Positions 22,115-33,798 of a DNA stretch of 64,000 bases are shown here, in pieces. Position 1 is the first letter of the stretch. Each line of letters starts with the position of its first letter. The notes under the pieces were generated by a model. That model was not told the origin of the DNA. It made no database searches and saw nothing but the letters and a program-made list of their open reading frames with translations. The DNA is from Apophysomyces variabilis (Eukaryota; Mucoromycota; Mucoromycetes; Mucorales; Mucoraceae). The translations under genes were made by a program, and so were the position numbers. The stretch covers positions 925,075 to 989,074 of the forward strand of contig MZZL01000406.1 in the NCBI GenBank assembly GCA_002749535.1, in the 5' to 3' direction.

Positions 22115-22891
22115 GGAGGGCAAGTGAGAGAAGAAGTTGAGGAAAAGGGGGGAAAAGAGAAGCAATAAAAAGAGGAAAATTCAACGAGGGGAAAGAGACC
22201 ACGGATATAAGAAAAAAAGGGTCATGTCAGACAAACCGTTCTCAGGTCAATGGCAAAAGGGTGTATTCATGTCGCTATCGGAGATCGAATTAACACTAAA
22301 GGCGCTCCATCCTGTTCAAATGTATTGGGTACAGGAACCGTGCTGCTATTGCTTAACCCAGTCTGCTTGCATCCTTGCTTTGCTCAACTTTGTCTAATGT
22401 TTACTGCCGTTAAAAACTTTTCACCCTCTATGTTTCGAGAAAACCGTTCATAATAGAGAGTAACTCGATCATACTAAATCATGATTCGCACAAACCACAT
22501 TGAACTAGCTCAACTTATCCTCACCTATGCATAGACTGCTGCTTCTTTCAATAAAACACTTCACGCCCAATTTATAAGTATTACCAACATTATAAATCAA
22601 ATATCACATTATTAGAAAACCGATAGTATATGTCCCTTTTCTATCTATAATTTTGACGGACAGATCAGCAGGTATTGAAATGGAGACACTCGCAATGCTA
22701 CGTCTTTAAGACTGGTTCAGAGCGATAGTGATGTGTCTGCGTCTCTACCGCATCAGCAAGACATTTAACGGCAGGCCTGCATCCAAGGTGCATTCAACGC
22801 AGACAGCAACTTGTGACCCGCTCACAGTGACCGCTGTTTAACTTTCCAGCACTTCCTCCCTTCGTTGGCAACATCAACGCTTTAATTAAAC
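22115..22891. other. intergenic/promoter region between PKA and thioredoxin genes
   Basis: The region next to PKA is purine-rich on the plus strand (CT-rich on the PKA sense strand), consistent with its leader. No gene is recognised. Confidence 0.5.
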
Positions 22892-23483
22892 ATGCAGGGT
22901 TTTCGTTCTCTCCCACCCTTAAACCGAACTCTGAATGGTACTGTCTATGCCAAGATTGCCTTTGAACTAAGACCGATTTCTTTGTACAAATAGCTACCAT
23001 AGTACGACGTGCGTTTCATGTCGCTCAGCCTCGCTTCACTGGAAAGACCATCGAAGCTACAAACGAGACTTTCGAACAACTGGTGACTAAGGCTGATCAC
23101 CCGGTTCTGGTTGACTTTTACGCTGGGTAACCGCTTTATTTCTCGAGTGAAAGAGACTTAACGAAGTTTTCTACAAAAACATAGATGGTGCGGTCCTTGC
23201 AAGGTGCTGAGCCCAATCCTGACAAAGGTTGTTGCCGCCAACCCAAAAGTTACGCTTATCAAAGTCAATGTCGATGAAATGCAAGATATTTCAGCCGATT
23301 ACAGGGTAAGATAGGCTATGTTCTTCAAAATAGCGTTTATCAAACCGTTTCTTTGTGCAGATTACCGCTTTACCAACCGTCAAGGCCTTCCATAACAGTG
23401 AAGTTGTTGATGAATTTATTGGCATGCGCAATGCTGCCCAATGTGAAGCTTTTGTTAAAAAACATGCAGAAAGAGCTCAATAA
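22892..23483 (+). CDS. thioredoxin, mitochondrial-type (140 aa, 4 exons)
   Basis: Thioredoxins reduce protein disulfides. Exons 22892-22937, 22994-23126, 23185-23305 and 23361-23483 join with GT-AG introns to an intact 140-residue frame. The first 30 residues (MQGFRSLPPLNRTLNATIVR, then RAFHVAQPR) are Arg-rich with no acidic residue, a good mitochondrial presequence. The thioredoxin core follows: VLVDFYAGWCGPCKVLSP, with the redox-active CGPC motif split from its preceding Gly by intron 2. It continues with KVNVDEMQDISADYRITALP (cis-Pro loop TALPT) and ends with a basic helix. All key residues are present. It converges on the P450 reductase gene, with 69 bp between stop codons. Confidence 0.93.
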
Positions 23484-23552
23484 TACAGATATTTAATAGA
23501 TGAAATTCTATGATATGCAAACATGATGGAAATCTACAATCAATGGAAAGAA

Positions 23553-25719
23553 CTACGCCCAAACATCTTCTTGATATCGTCCATTTCTTCGAAGACCAGC
23601 GATATACTCCTCCGCACCCGTATCATTGTAGCCTCCGAATTGTTTTGCAAAGTCAGTGATAGCTTGCTGAACGTCTTTCGCCATTCGTCGAGCGTCACCA
23701 CAAACGTAGACATAAGCTCCATGTCCACTAATCCACTTCCACATTTCTTCTCCGTTCCTTTTCAGTTCATGCTGAACATATACTTTTCTTTCTGTCTCAC
23801 GCGAGAATGCAGTGATGATGCGAGAATGTTTTCCAAGCTCTGAGAATAATTCAGGCCATTCCTCCTTGTATAAAAAGTCTTCGGATGCTCGTCGGCAGCC
23901 AAAGAATAAAATGGTTGGGCCAACTTCTCTGCCTTGGCGTTTCATATGAACACGTTCACGAACAAATCCTCGGAAGGGAGCAACACCTGTACCCGGGCCA
24001 ATCATAATGACAGGAACGCTGGGATCGGCTGGCAGCTTGAAGTTGGAACGACGAAGATGAACTGGAAGCTTGCAGATGCCTGTTGCCTTGTCATAATAAA
24101 GTCCCTTGGGGCCTTCAATTGCATAAGCTGGGAAGTTTGATGGATTACGTTCGCCATGGACCGTAGAGTGAATGGACCAAAGATAGTTTGTATTGATTCC
24201 AAATACAGTTCGGGACGGGTCCCCGTTTGGATGATACTGTAAAGTGACCGCCGTAACATTGACTTTGTCAGGGGTTTCACTCGATGATGAAGAGATGGAA
24301 TAATAGCGTGGCTGTAATCTTCCAAAGCACTCGATCAGAATATCACTTGGAACGTTACGGAAACTTGCTTCAGGTGCACAATCACTCTTCTCTAGTGCAT
24401 ATTGCAATGTCTGCGCCAAGTTGCGGACAGCCTCGAGTACGTGCTCACGGTGTTTATCCTTATTTGTAGACAGTTCTTCCAGTATTGGTTTTGCTTGGTC
24501 GGGGGCAAAAGGTAGCAATGCAGCCAAGATCTGGCGAGATGGCAGCTGACACACATCGACATAATGTCGTAGCATTGCTCGGTATGTTGTCGGAACAGGG
24601 AATGGAGATCGCTTAACTGCTGTGATATCTTTGGCTTTAATATTGATGATTTGGTCCAGATCCAACCCAAACAGGAGGGCAACTCTTGCGACTTCCTCTT
24701 CATTGTTAGTAGGCCAGATACCAATATGGTCTCCCGTTTCATACTTCATATCTGACCCCGATATATCAATGTCCAAATGCAGACAGTGCCGATCCGATCC
24801 GCTTATCAGATCTTTAGACGAAAAGGATGCGGGATATGGATTCTTAGCATCCCATGTCTTCTGAGTTTTGTCGCCTAGTTCGCCCATGTATGGATCGTTG
24901 TAAGAGATATGTTCAACGATATAATTGGTCTCGTAGGTTGCATCGCTTTCTGTTTCTTGCATCTGTAATATCTCGGATAGCAAAGGCAATGTCTGGTCTT
25001 TCCAAGCCACGAAGTCATCTTCTAAAGCATTATCGTCATCGCCTTCGCCACGCTCACCAAGCCTTGTTGCACCGAGCGCAGTCAGTTTCTCATCCACCGT
25101 TCTTGCGACGCCGTTGAAGTATGTATAAGTACTGTTTCCCAGTCCAAACATGAGATATCGCAGATTTTTCAAAGGACTTTCATAATCTTCCTGGGAAAAG
25201 AGAGGTTGCGTTGAATGCAAAAGATCCCAAAAGGCTATGGCGTTATCGGTTGGCTCGCCTTCACCATAAGATGCCATAACGAAAATAGCAATACGGTCCG
25301 TTGGTAATTGATCGAGATACGTCATGTTATGAGCTTCCAAGTCGGCAACCATAGTATCAACGTTCCAGCGACGCTTGCATTCCTTGGCAAGTCGGCTGGC
25401 GAATTCTTCGGCGGTACCAGTTTGTGATCCATAGAATATGATGATCTTCCGATTCTGATACGTATTTAAACACCTTGTTAATCTTTTTAAACTACTTTTG
25501 CTCTGTTGTATTTACCTGGGACTTCATCGTCTCGACAAAGTTGGTAGCCGGTTTTTTAGAAAGAGTGGAAGTGGAAGCAGGGATCGAGGTACTCTTGGTC
25601 TCTGTTGGTTTGGATGAACTGAAGAAATGCTGTCTGAGCATCCAGTAGGTAATGGCGCCCAAGCTAACTGTTCCCAGAAGAGCGATGTGTTGTGGGTTAA
25701 CCGAGCTATTACTGATCAT
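23553..25719 (-). CDS. NADPH-cytochrome P450 reductase (701 aa, 2 exons)
   Basis: This ER-anchored diflavin enzyme passes electrons from NADPH through FAD and FMN to cytochromes P450, for example in ergosterol synthesis. Exon 1 (25719-25516) encodes an N-terminal anchor (HIALLGTVSLGAITYWMLRQ) and a Ser/Thr-rich linker. A 61-nt intron joins in phase 0 to exon 2 (25454-23553). FMN-domain motifs are IIIFYGSQTGTAEEFA, VMASYGEGEPTDNA and FGLGNSTYTYFN. FAD binding is shown by RYYSISSSS and NADP binding by GPGTGVAPFRGF and YVCGDARRMAKDV. The C-terminus is EDVWA, keeping the penultimate Trp that stacks on FAD. The length is normal. An upstream in-frame ATG at 25830 would precede the anchor by 37 mostly basic residues and is unlikely. 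Confidence 0.97.
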
Positions 25720-28314
25720 AATAAAAATGGTTGACGTTTGGTTGAACTTTGCACCACCAAATTGATCGGTTCTTTTATAGTAGCGCAACAGTAAATGAAC
25801 GGATTTTCGAACATACTTTCTCCGAACCAAGGCAAAATGGTATACCCTTGACTTTTATCCAATCAACTGGAAGCACGCCGATGTTCCCCGTAAGAGAAAC
25901 AAAAGAAAAAGTAAGTTCCTGAACTGCCCGTTTCAGCTTAGCAACTCCCCGGGATAAACTACACCCGAGTTGATTAGGTTAATGTTTTCACTATAAAACT
26001 AAAGGTAAAAAGCATTCCCGATATACACGAGAACTCACCAGCCGTGCTACGCTGATCCCACCCATTAAATAAATCAAGGGTTTTGTGTGTACAAAGCAGA
26101 AACCGGAAACGAATCAGCTGGCTTTTCGCCAGGATGATGCGCCGCTGCGCAGAAAACGCCGGCCTCATTTGTATTCACCCTTGGAAAGGAGCAAACCATG
26201 GCACTGCATCAAGTATAGGCTAAACTATAGGATTAATTTTTTTCCCCTGCATGAAAACATTACACTTAACTGTAACTCGACCCAGAAGAAATACAGATAG
26301 AATGATTTAGGCGAAGTGCAAACACTTCATATTCGATGTAAGCGGTGAATTAAAAACAACATGCATGCGCCGCAGTAGGAGTTATTTTTGACAATCTGCA
26401 TGCATGTTTGAGAGAAACAGACGCTTTAATGAACATTTTTTTGGGATCATATGCAGACCTTTGTGCTGGTCACTCTACATTATTTCATTGTTGTAACATT
26501 GGCCTTCAATATATGAGGAGCGTTGCATCACAACGCATACCGCATCATATGGATTGACTCTAACGCTATCAAGTCATAAACGAAATGGACGAACATTGAG
26601 TGGTACCGTGGCTTGAGACTGGGCAAAATGTAATATACAATTTGAACAGCAACCAGAGCGCTATTACTGTCAGCTTACTCTGAATCTTGTCAAAAAGAGG
26701 ACACAAAGCATGTTAATATCCGCATATATTATTATACGCGGGCGGAGCCCATACATGTATATCAATAGCACAATGGATTACTCCACATCATACAGCAAAC
26801 ACTAGCGTCTTGATATAAACGAATAGCTGGTTCTGCTAATATTAAACGAACAGGACATTTAATAACTGAACCAAGCATGTGTGATCGGACTTGGTCTTTC
26901 CATCCTTATCACCATCCTGCCTTAATTTCTATCGTTCGACAGACAGTGAGATATATCTATGCTGTCTTCTGCGTGGAAATTTTTGCAATTTTTACTTAAA
27001 AGAACCGATAGTCGAAGATTGGTGCTATGGTTTATGAGAATGATCTCCCAAAATAACAAAATAAGTTTTTGAAATATAAACAGTTCATCCTTCAAGTCGT
27101 TGATTCTAACTTTAACTTTCCCCGTTTCGTAAACAAGACATATAAGTGCCCAGCAATACAAAAAATGAATTCTGGACGATTGGCGACGTGATATTATGGG
27201 GTGACTACTTGTTATCTTGTCAAAGGAAGCAACAGTAAAAGCTTTACCAGAATGTATCTAAGGGAGGCCTACAGTAAAAACCTTCATGGGCGAAACTGCT
27301 TCCTGGTGGTGTAGAACTACCAAGCTGCACCGTTCAAAATTGCCAAAGCGACATCATGAAAAGCAAGGAATAATCTTTGACAGCAAATTATTGGGCCTGA
27401 AGCTGCAGAAAGACATACCAATTGCATATCTCCATCGTAAAGTAAATGAAGCAACCATTTATTGATATATTTTGCAAATGAAATAACTAAGGTTTGCATG
27501 TTGACTCAAACATTTGGCTAAACAAGCTGAAACGAATCGTGAACCTTGCTGTTAGGCAAGCAACCCATAGACACTGGACTGTACTGGCTAAAAGAACATT
27601 AAACTGTTGAGGAAAGGAATAAATACCCTGCAACAACTTATTAAACAGACAATGACAAGAATTGGGAATGATAGCCCAAACCAGAGGAACAAGCTGACCG
27701 AGAAGGATGTCGAAGTTTTATGGTGATTGCCATTATACGAGTTTAAGGGAGGTGTATCACAGTGGATACTTAGACCTTAGCGCATGTACGTTATTAAACA
27801 AAAAGGTCTGCCATATCCATATTGATCAATGAAAAGGCAAACTATACAATATGCGTAAGCTGTATTTCCACTTTAGACAATCGGGAACATGAAAACGGTA
27901 GGGATTTGGTAAAGCTATCTTAAATCTTGTTTCTTTATCTACTGCAAGGTAGTTGCGATACCATGGTCAGAAAACTCTTTTAGCGTCTCATCAAGTACCA
28001 TGTTACACTTATTATTGTGCTTGCTGAAGCGTATACCCACGTTATAGAAGATCTATGAGACACAACTATAACCGCTCTCTATACTAGTAATTACAGTTGC
28101 ATTTTGTAATCCTCTGCTTTCCTGTATCACTATGTCTCAGCCTTAAGGCTCCTTGGAACCTATGCAACGTTAAAAAAGGCTTCTTTGAGTTGATCCCAGT
28201 CACGACTCGAAGAGATCTGCGAAAAGGGGCAATGCGGGATTCAAATTTGGCAAAACCCGAACGGGCCCAGTGCATCTGCCTCGCAGAAGAGTAGACCAAG
28301 ACGTCTTAAACATC
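25720..28314. other. 2.6-kb gene-poor region
   Basis: The left part is the promoter of the reductase gene and the right part that of ADA3. Between them I see only short AT-rich ORFs with no protein-like run. No transposon ends or RNA genes were recognised. Confidence 0.5.
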
Positions 28315-30431
28315 ATGGACTCTGAATCACGACGTCAGTATCAATTGCCGATATCAGTATCAGAAGAAACGGCTTTGCATTATAGACAATTTCGAAATTC
28401 ATCGAACATCGCTTCACCGCTGGAAAGTATTCCAGATTCTCATGATCTTCTGCGCGTTCAAACCGATTTGGAAAATTTACTACCATTATCAGAAGCCAGG
28501 CTGCGTAATTTACGTAAAGATTTGGACCATCTTGAAAGAAATGTCAAAATATCCGATACTGGTTAGTTCATGTGGCGATTAACAAAAGTGTTTAAAGCTG
28601 ATCATGACTTAGGCTCTGAACCAAAACCAGCAGGAAAGAATATGAACGCAATATACGAAAAGTTGAAAATGAAACAGAGAGAAGGGAGTGATAACGGGCC
28701 CTATATAGGTAAGAAATATAAATACGTGGAGCCAAAATAACAAACAGTATCATTTTGCTGAAAAGATGAACTGCCTGATGCACTATCACCGCCCAATAAG
28801 GTGCAAGCGTAAGTGAAGCACAAGGATATCACAGTTATTGACCAGTATGGGATATATAGCGCATTAGAGACATTGAGGCGGAGGCATCGCCGTGAAGATC
28901 CGGATACATTGACGGAAGACCGGAGTAAGTTGAATGCATTCTGAATGGTTCTTTTTTTTTGGATCTGGCAGCTCACAGTATAAGCAACAGTACGGGGAGA
29001 ATCGTCATATTCTAAATGGAAAAAGACGAATCATGGCCAGGCACAAGGTATACAGGGATCAAATTCCCATTCAGCTTCTCATCCGAACAAACCTGCTAAG
29101 GTAAAATAGAGCAATTAAACATCGGGCCGGATGATTATTGACCATTTATCTATTGCAAAGTCAACGTATATGAAGAAGAAAAAATTAGAAGTCGGATCGA
29201 AAACAGTAACATCTCATGGTATCGCACGAGCCAACCATCACTCATCAAATGGAAATACGGAGGATGACACTGGAATTGTGCGAGTCAAACCGAAAGACCA
29301 AGTGGCTATTACTACGTTCTGGTCAACGGTGGACCCTTGTTTCCGGCCATTGACGGAGGAAGACCGAAACTTTTTGCTCGAAAAGGTATTTGTGCTGTGT
29401 TAGCGAAAAGCTATTCCATGACTCTGATCAGTGAATACAAGGGAGATAATGTTAATCCATTTTTGATACCTCCGCTGGGTCGACATTATCTGGATGTCTG
29501 GGCTGACGAGGATCGCCATCTTCCAGCATTAAGCAGGCCGCATTCGCCTGCAGGAGCGTCATCTACTACAAGCTCTCGCCAGAGTTCTCATGATCATTTA
29601 AGTAACCATGAAGGACAGGAACGGTTAAAATATATTGGATCTCAGCATTTAACGGATGATCATTTGCACGCCGAAGATCTAAGTTGCGGAAGTTTAACGG
29701 AACGGTTGCTCAGTTGTCTGGTGCGCGAGGATGTAGTAAACATTGCAGAATTAACAGAGGGGGACGATCCAATCGAAGTAAAACCAGAACCAGGAAATCA
29801 GGCAGGGAAGACTATTGTGGAGATGACATTTAATCCACCGGATGAAATAGTTGAATTCGAAGAACGACTCAAGCGAGAACTGCGCTATGCTGGCTTGCTC
29901 GGAGACGATGACGTATGGCAACTGGAGACGTATGAATATGCATGGAGACTAATGCTGTTTCCTGCTAGATCGACTGGAATGCAAGAGAAGACGATGAAAT
30001 TTGTGCCGAGCTACGCAAGACAGCAAAACAATTAAAGGAACAAACCGAAATCAATGAGTTTCGGAAAAAGCGATTATTAGATGTGGTGGATCGCCAACTG
30101 CAATATCAGGAATACAGACATATGCTGGATATTCTGGATGCGCAAGTTGAACAATGTTATATCAAGCGTTTTGTAAGTTAAACGAAAATATACTGTGTAA
30201 GATACAGCTGCTCATTCGATGTATTAGCGAAACCAGAAAGCAAAGAAGCGGAAAACCTCATCAGGGCCAAGGAGCACACTGTCCGAGAACGCGGTCTCAG
30301 CCATGCTCAAGCGTAAAACATGGATCGACGCACTGAGTGGGATATTTAAAGATAAAGATCTCAGTATGCCGGCTACATCTATTTACGAAAACAATTGTAA
30401 CCTATTACCTTCTAGCCAAAATATTTCTTGA
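28315..30431 (+). CDS. NGG1: SAGA/ADA complex subunit ADA3 (NGG1), multi-exon
   Basis: ADA3 bridges ADA2-GCN5 in the SAGA histone acetyltransferase module. Resolved exons: 28315-28561, 28613-28708, 28766-28808, 28860-28924, 29161-29385, 29442-29912, 29969-30172 and 30228-30431. The segment 28925-29160 encodes a poorly conserved linker that I could not splice with certainty. Diagnostic blocks are ALETLRRRHRREDPDTLTED, ITTFWSTVDPCFRPLTEED, NPFLIPPLGRHYLDVWADED, SLTERLLSCLVREDVV, IDWNAREDDEICAELR followed by KTAKQLKEQTEINEFRKKRL, and the C-terminal KKRKTSSGPRSTLSENAVSA with MLKRKTWIDALSGIF. Several introns end in AAG, slightly unusual but frame-consistent. The gene ends at the TGA at 30431. Because of the linker, exact protein length is uncertain. 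Confidence 0.88.
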
Positions 30432-31911
30432 CATTCTTTCACCCCTTTTCATCCCTTCCGCCACCCCATCATCCTCTTTAATTGTGGAAATAAGAAACCA
30501 TCAGATCGGAAAGACTATTCATTCGCAACTAACTGCACCCGCCAAGGCGGGAGGAGTTGCTTCATATTCGCCTTAAACGTTCATCACTTGGCTAACGATG
30601 TGTGAGACACTCTCATTCATACTGCTTCAGATTGAAAACTACATTTTGGGCTTACATGTCGTCTTATTCAAGCCACAAAGTGTGTCGTCCTTAGCTGAAT
30701 GAGGCATCTCACTCCATCTGCTGTTTTCTTCCGCTGCAATGGAAAATCAATAGAAGCGGTTATTCATTACTGGATTCTCAGATGTCTGTTCCCAATTGTC
30801 CTTCAAATCTATATATTAGGATGTTTTCCTCAAATAATTGTGCTATATTCGATTTTTCTTCAACGAATCATAGAATGCGTAACCTTCTTCTTTTTGATAT
30901 CATTGCAGGGTAGAAAAAAAGCTTCGTTTGTTACAGCTGAGGGAAAAAACAACTAACAAAAAGTCTGAGTTATATTATTAACCAATCATACTGAATCAAG
31001 GGTTGTTTAGGCACAGAAGGAGCATGCCGTTAAAGGGGCGTGGGCTGTCACTAAGGATTCGCGTACCCTTGCAAAATATCTACCTGTATACTTCTTCCCA
31101 TATTAAACAAAAGAAATGGAAATAATGACAAATTGCAACAACCCAAAAATTAGGCAGGTGCGTCTCGACCTTCGGACAAAGGAAATTGTCTAGAGCATAG
31201 TACGTTATACGCAGTAGTGCCGTGTCTTCAACGGTGATGGTTAATGCAGCAGACAAGCAGGTCGCCAAGAGACGGCAGCAACCATCCAATCTGTATGGCG
31301 TTGAACAAGAGCTAGCCAAACCAAGATTATTTTTTCTCTTATTACTCACCAATTGAATTTTATATACATTCTTGCATTCGCTAGGTGAGTGCGTGGCGTT
31401 GTCAAAAGGTCTGACAGGCACGTAAAGTTGGCCAATGCTAACTCTTATAGCACAATAACTTGATATAATACGTTTAGTGTCAGCTCAGTGTTTTAGATGC
31501 ACCAAGTGAATTTGCTATTTTATGGAATGTAGTACCCACGATGTAGATCAAGTTATCCTGGTATTAAATGTAATTCTGCGTCTAAATGCTTCGCAGAGTA
31601 AAGTACCGTAGGCTACGTCATCTTCTGTTTAGAAAGTTATTAGGCGCTATTCGCGCAAAGTGACTATCGCAATCATTCGCAAGGGAAGCACTTTTCTTTC
31701 ACAGAGCGTACATGGATCCCCAGTAACCGACTATGGTCTCCTTAACCCTCTTTTCCGTCCGTTCCACAAATGATTTACCTTTCAAAATAGAGATCCAACT
31801 GTATGAACCCAAGAGAATTATAACCATGTGAGGTCAACAAACACCTCGAATTAGCATGCGCATACTTTACGAGTAAGATTTATATTTTTATTGACAGTCC
31901 TTTGGGTTAAT
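30432..31911. other. intergenic region between convergent genes
   Basis: It holds 3' UTR sequence of ADA3 and uS10. A 113-residue minus-strand ORF (31080-31421) is Cys-rich with poor composition and is not called. Nothing else is recognised. Confidence 0.45.
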
Positions 31912-32399
31912 TTAAGCAATGGTGACCTCAACTTCGACACCGGGCTCGATGGAGATAGAAGTGATCTGCTTAACGATCTCGGAGGGAGAGTGCAAGTCAA
32001 TCAAACGCTTGTGGATTCTCATCTCGAAGCGATCGAAGGTCTCAGAACCGTTACCACAAGGAGACTTGCGGGTGGTGATGCGGAGGACCTTGGTGGGAAG
32101 GCGGACGGGACCCTTCACCTTAAGCTGCTTGTCCTTGGCACGCTGGATAAGATCGGCGCTGACTATATAGAGAACAATCTTAAGTCCAACTTCTTTTCTA
32201 ACACCCATTTCCACTTCAATGATAGCTTACCCTTTTCCAAGTTCTTGACGTTGCGGGAAGTCAAGGTGATACGGATACGGTGGATCTTAGCCTCAACCTG
32301 TTCCTCCAAACCGGGCTTCTGGGCAGACTTAGCCTGTCATACGCGTTAAATGTGTTCTGGAGGTTCCTGAAGAATAAAGTTACATACAGCGACGGACAT
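31912..32399 (-). CDS. RPS20: 40S ribosomal protein S20 (uS10), 121 aa, 3 exons
   Basis: uS10 sits in the small-subunit head. Exon 1 (32399-32388) holds only the start and three codons (MSVA), a common layout for fungal ribosomal protein genes. Exon 2 is 32333-32231 and exon 3 is 32162-31912; both introns are GT-AG. The protein contains [79 protein letters not shown] and [16 protein letters not shown]. These match eukaryotic uS10 nearly residue for residue along the full length. The length is normal and there are no breaks. Confidence 0.98.
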
Positions 32400-33798
32400 A
32401 TTGATAATAAATCACGAAAGGGAAGGAAAATAATCAGGTTGAGCCAAAGACAAAAATTTTAGCAAATGTGACGCGCTTTTGCAAGGGAGTTGAAAATCGT
32501 GGCTTGCAAAAAGTGCTTGCCGTCCATTTTCAGATTGCGACAGACAGAAAGGACAACATCAGCAGCAAAAGAAAGTTGGCGCAGCTAATCATCGCTCACG
32601 ACCAGGAAGCCATTTCGCCCTTGGGAAGAGACGAAGTGCTTAAATTATTTATCTCGGATAAAAGAGAAATTCTACGGATATTTTAAATCAAATAACATTT
32701 TCAGTTACGCTGACGAGAATTCTTCATTTTATTCAAAGCAAATGTGCCTAGCCAGAACATATCCTTCTCGAACTATACCGCGCAACATTTGTACGCCATA
32801 GTAAGGACATGGCACAAGCGAGACAATTAGCTGTAGAAGCAGGAAACATCCTAAACGAGAAGAAGAATTTCAGCAGACGCTGCCACAAACAGTCAAACTC
32901 TGCTAAGGTTGACCCGAAAGGAACTAACCTCTTCTTCTAATCGTTTTGAATTTGGCTTATGCCAACAGATACTTCTAATGTGAGATCTAGTTTATGTTTC
33001 CACCTTGTTGCGCTTAACTTTGCTATGAGTGTAACGAAGTTCGAGTGCACCACTTTCACAGTAGGATTTTGTACAGCATGACGATAAGGACGGCTTATTG
33101 AGGAGCTTCTACTGCTACAACAGTAGAATCAGGATCGAAATGTGACCTGTAACGATCAAGAAGTATCAAGTCTATGAAAGTTTGACACCGAGAAAATGTC
33201 AATATGTCAGCTCGTCCGACGGCAAGCAACCATGTTAGCGTTCGTTATTGGAGTTGGTTATAGAATTTTGTGGCAATGAGCGGGTAGAGTGGCAACGCAC
33301 TCCGAATCATGCACAGTCGGTTGTACATCGGTCATGGTTGGGTATATCATGGGAGGTAGGGATATGGCTTTAATAATGGCATCTGGGGTTGCCAACGCCT
33401 GGCATAAGATAATAAACTTGCATATCCTGGTTTTCGCTTGCTGGTTATACAATCGCATTATGCCTGCTCCATTACTACTGATGGTTTATACATTTAATTC
33501 TTTTCTAAGCTAACTTACTCCCCTTACACACATGGAACATGCTTAGATAGCATGAATAGTGTTTAACACACGTGAAGAGTTTGCTGCTGTAAACATGATA
33601 TGCCCTGAATGCTTAACAGGGTTTAGTGACTTTGGGAAGTTTGGGCACGCACGCAGCAATTTTTGTTACTGTCACAAGGATTGTCCCAGTTAAATCTGCT
33701 GATTAGGGTTTCACGGGTAGTTTGACAAAAGGGGATTTGGCGCGTTCAAATTGTCTTACGTTTTCTTCTACCATTTGTTGACCATCGTTTGGGAGATC
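32400..33798. other. intergenic region (promoters of uS10 and transportin)
   Basis: No supported gene. A 72-codon plus-strand frame (32468-32686) is lysine-rich but lacks family features and lies in the uS10 promoter, so it is not called. Confidence 0.45.

Noticed and set aside
31080..31421. 113-codon minus-strand ORF between ADA3 and uS10
   Set aside because: Cys- and aromatic-rich composition, no family resemblance, and located in convergent 3' UTR sequence.
32468..32686. 72-codon ORF upstream of uS10
   Set aside because: Lies in the expected promoter of a ribosomal protein gene and shows no conserved pattern.
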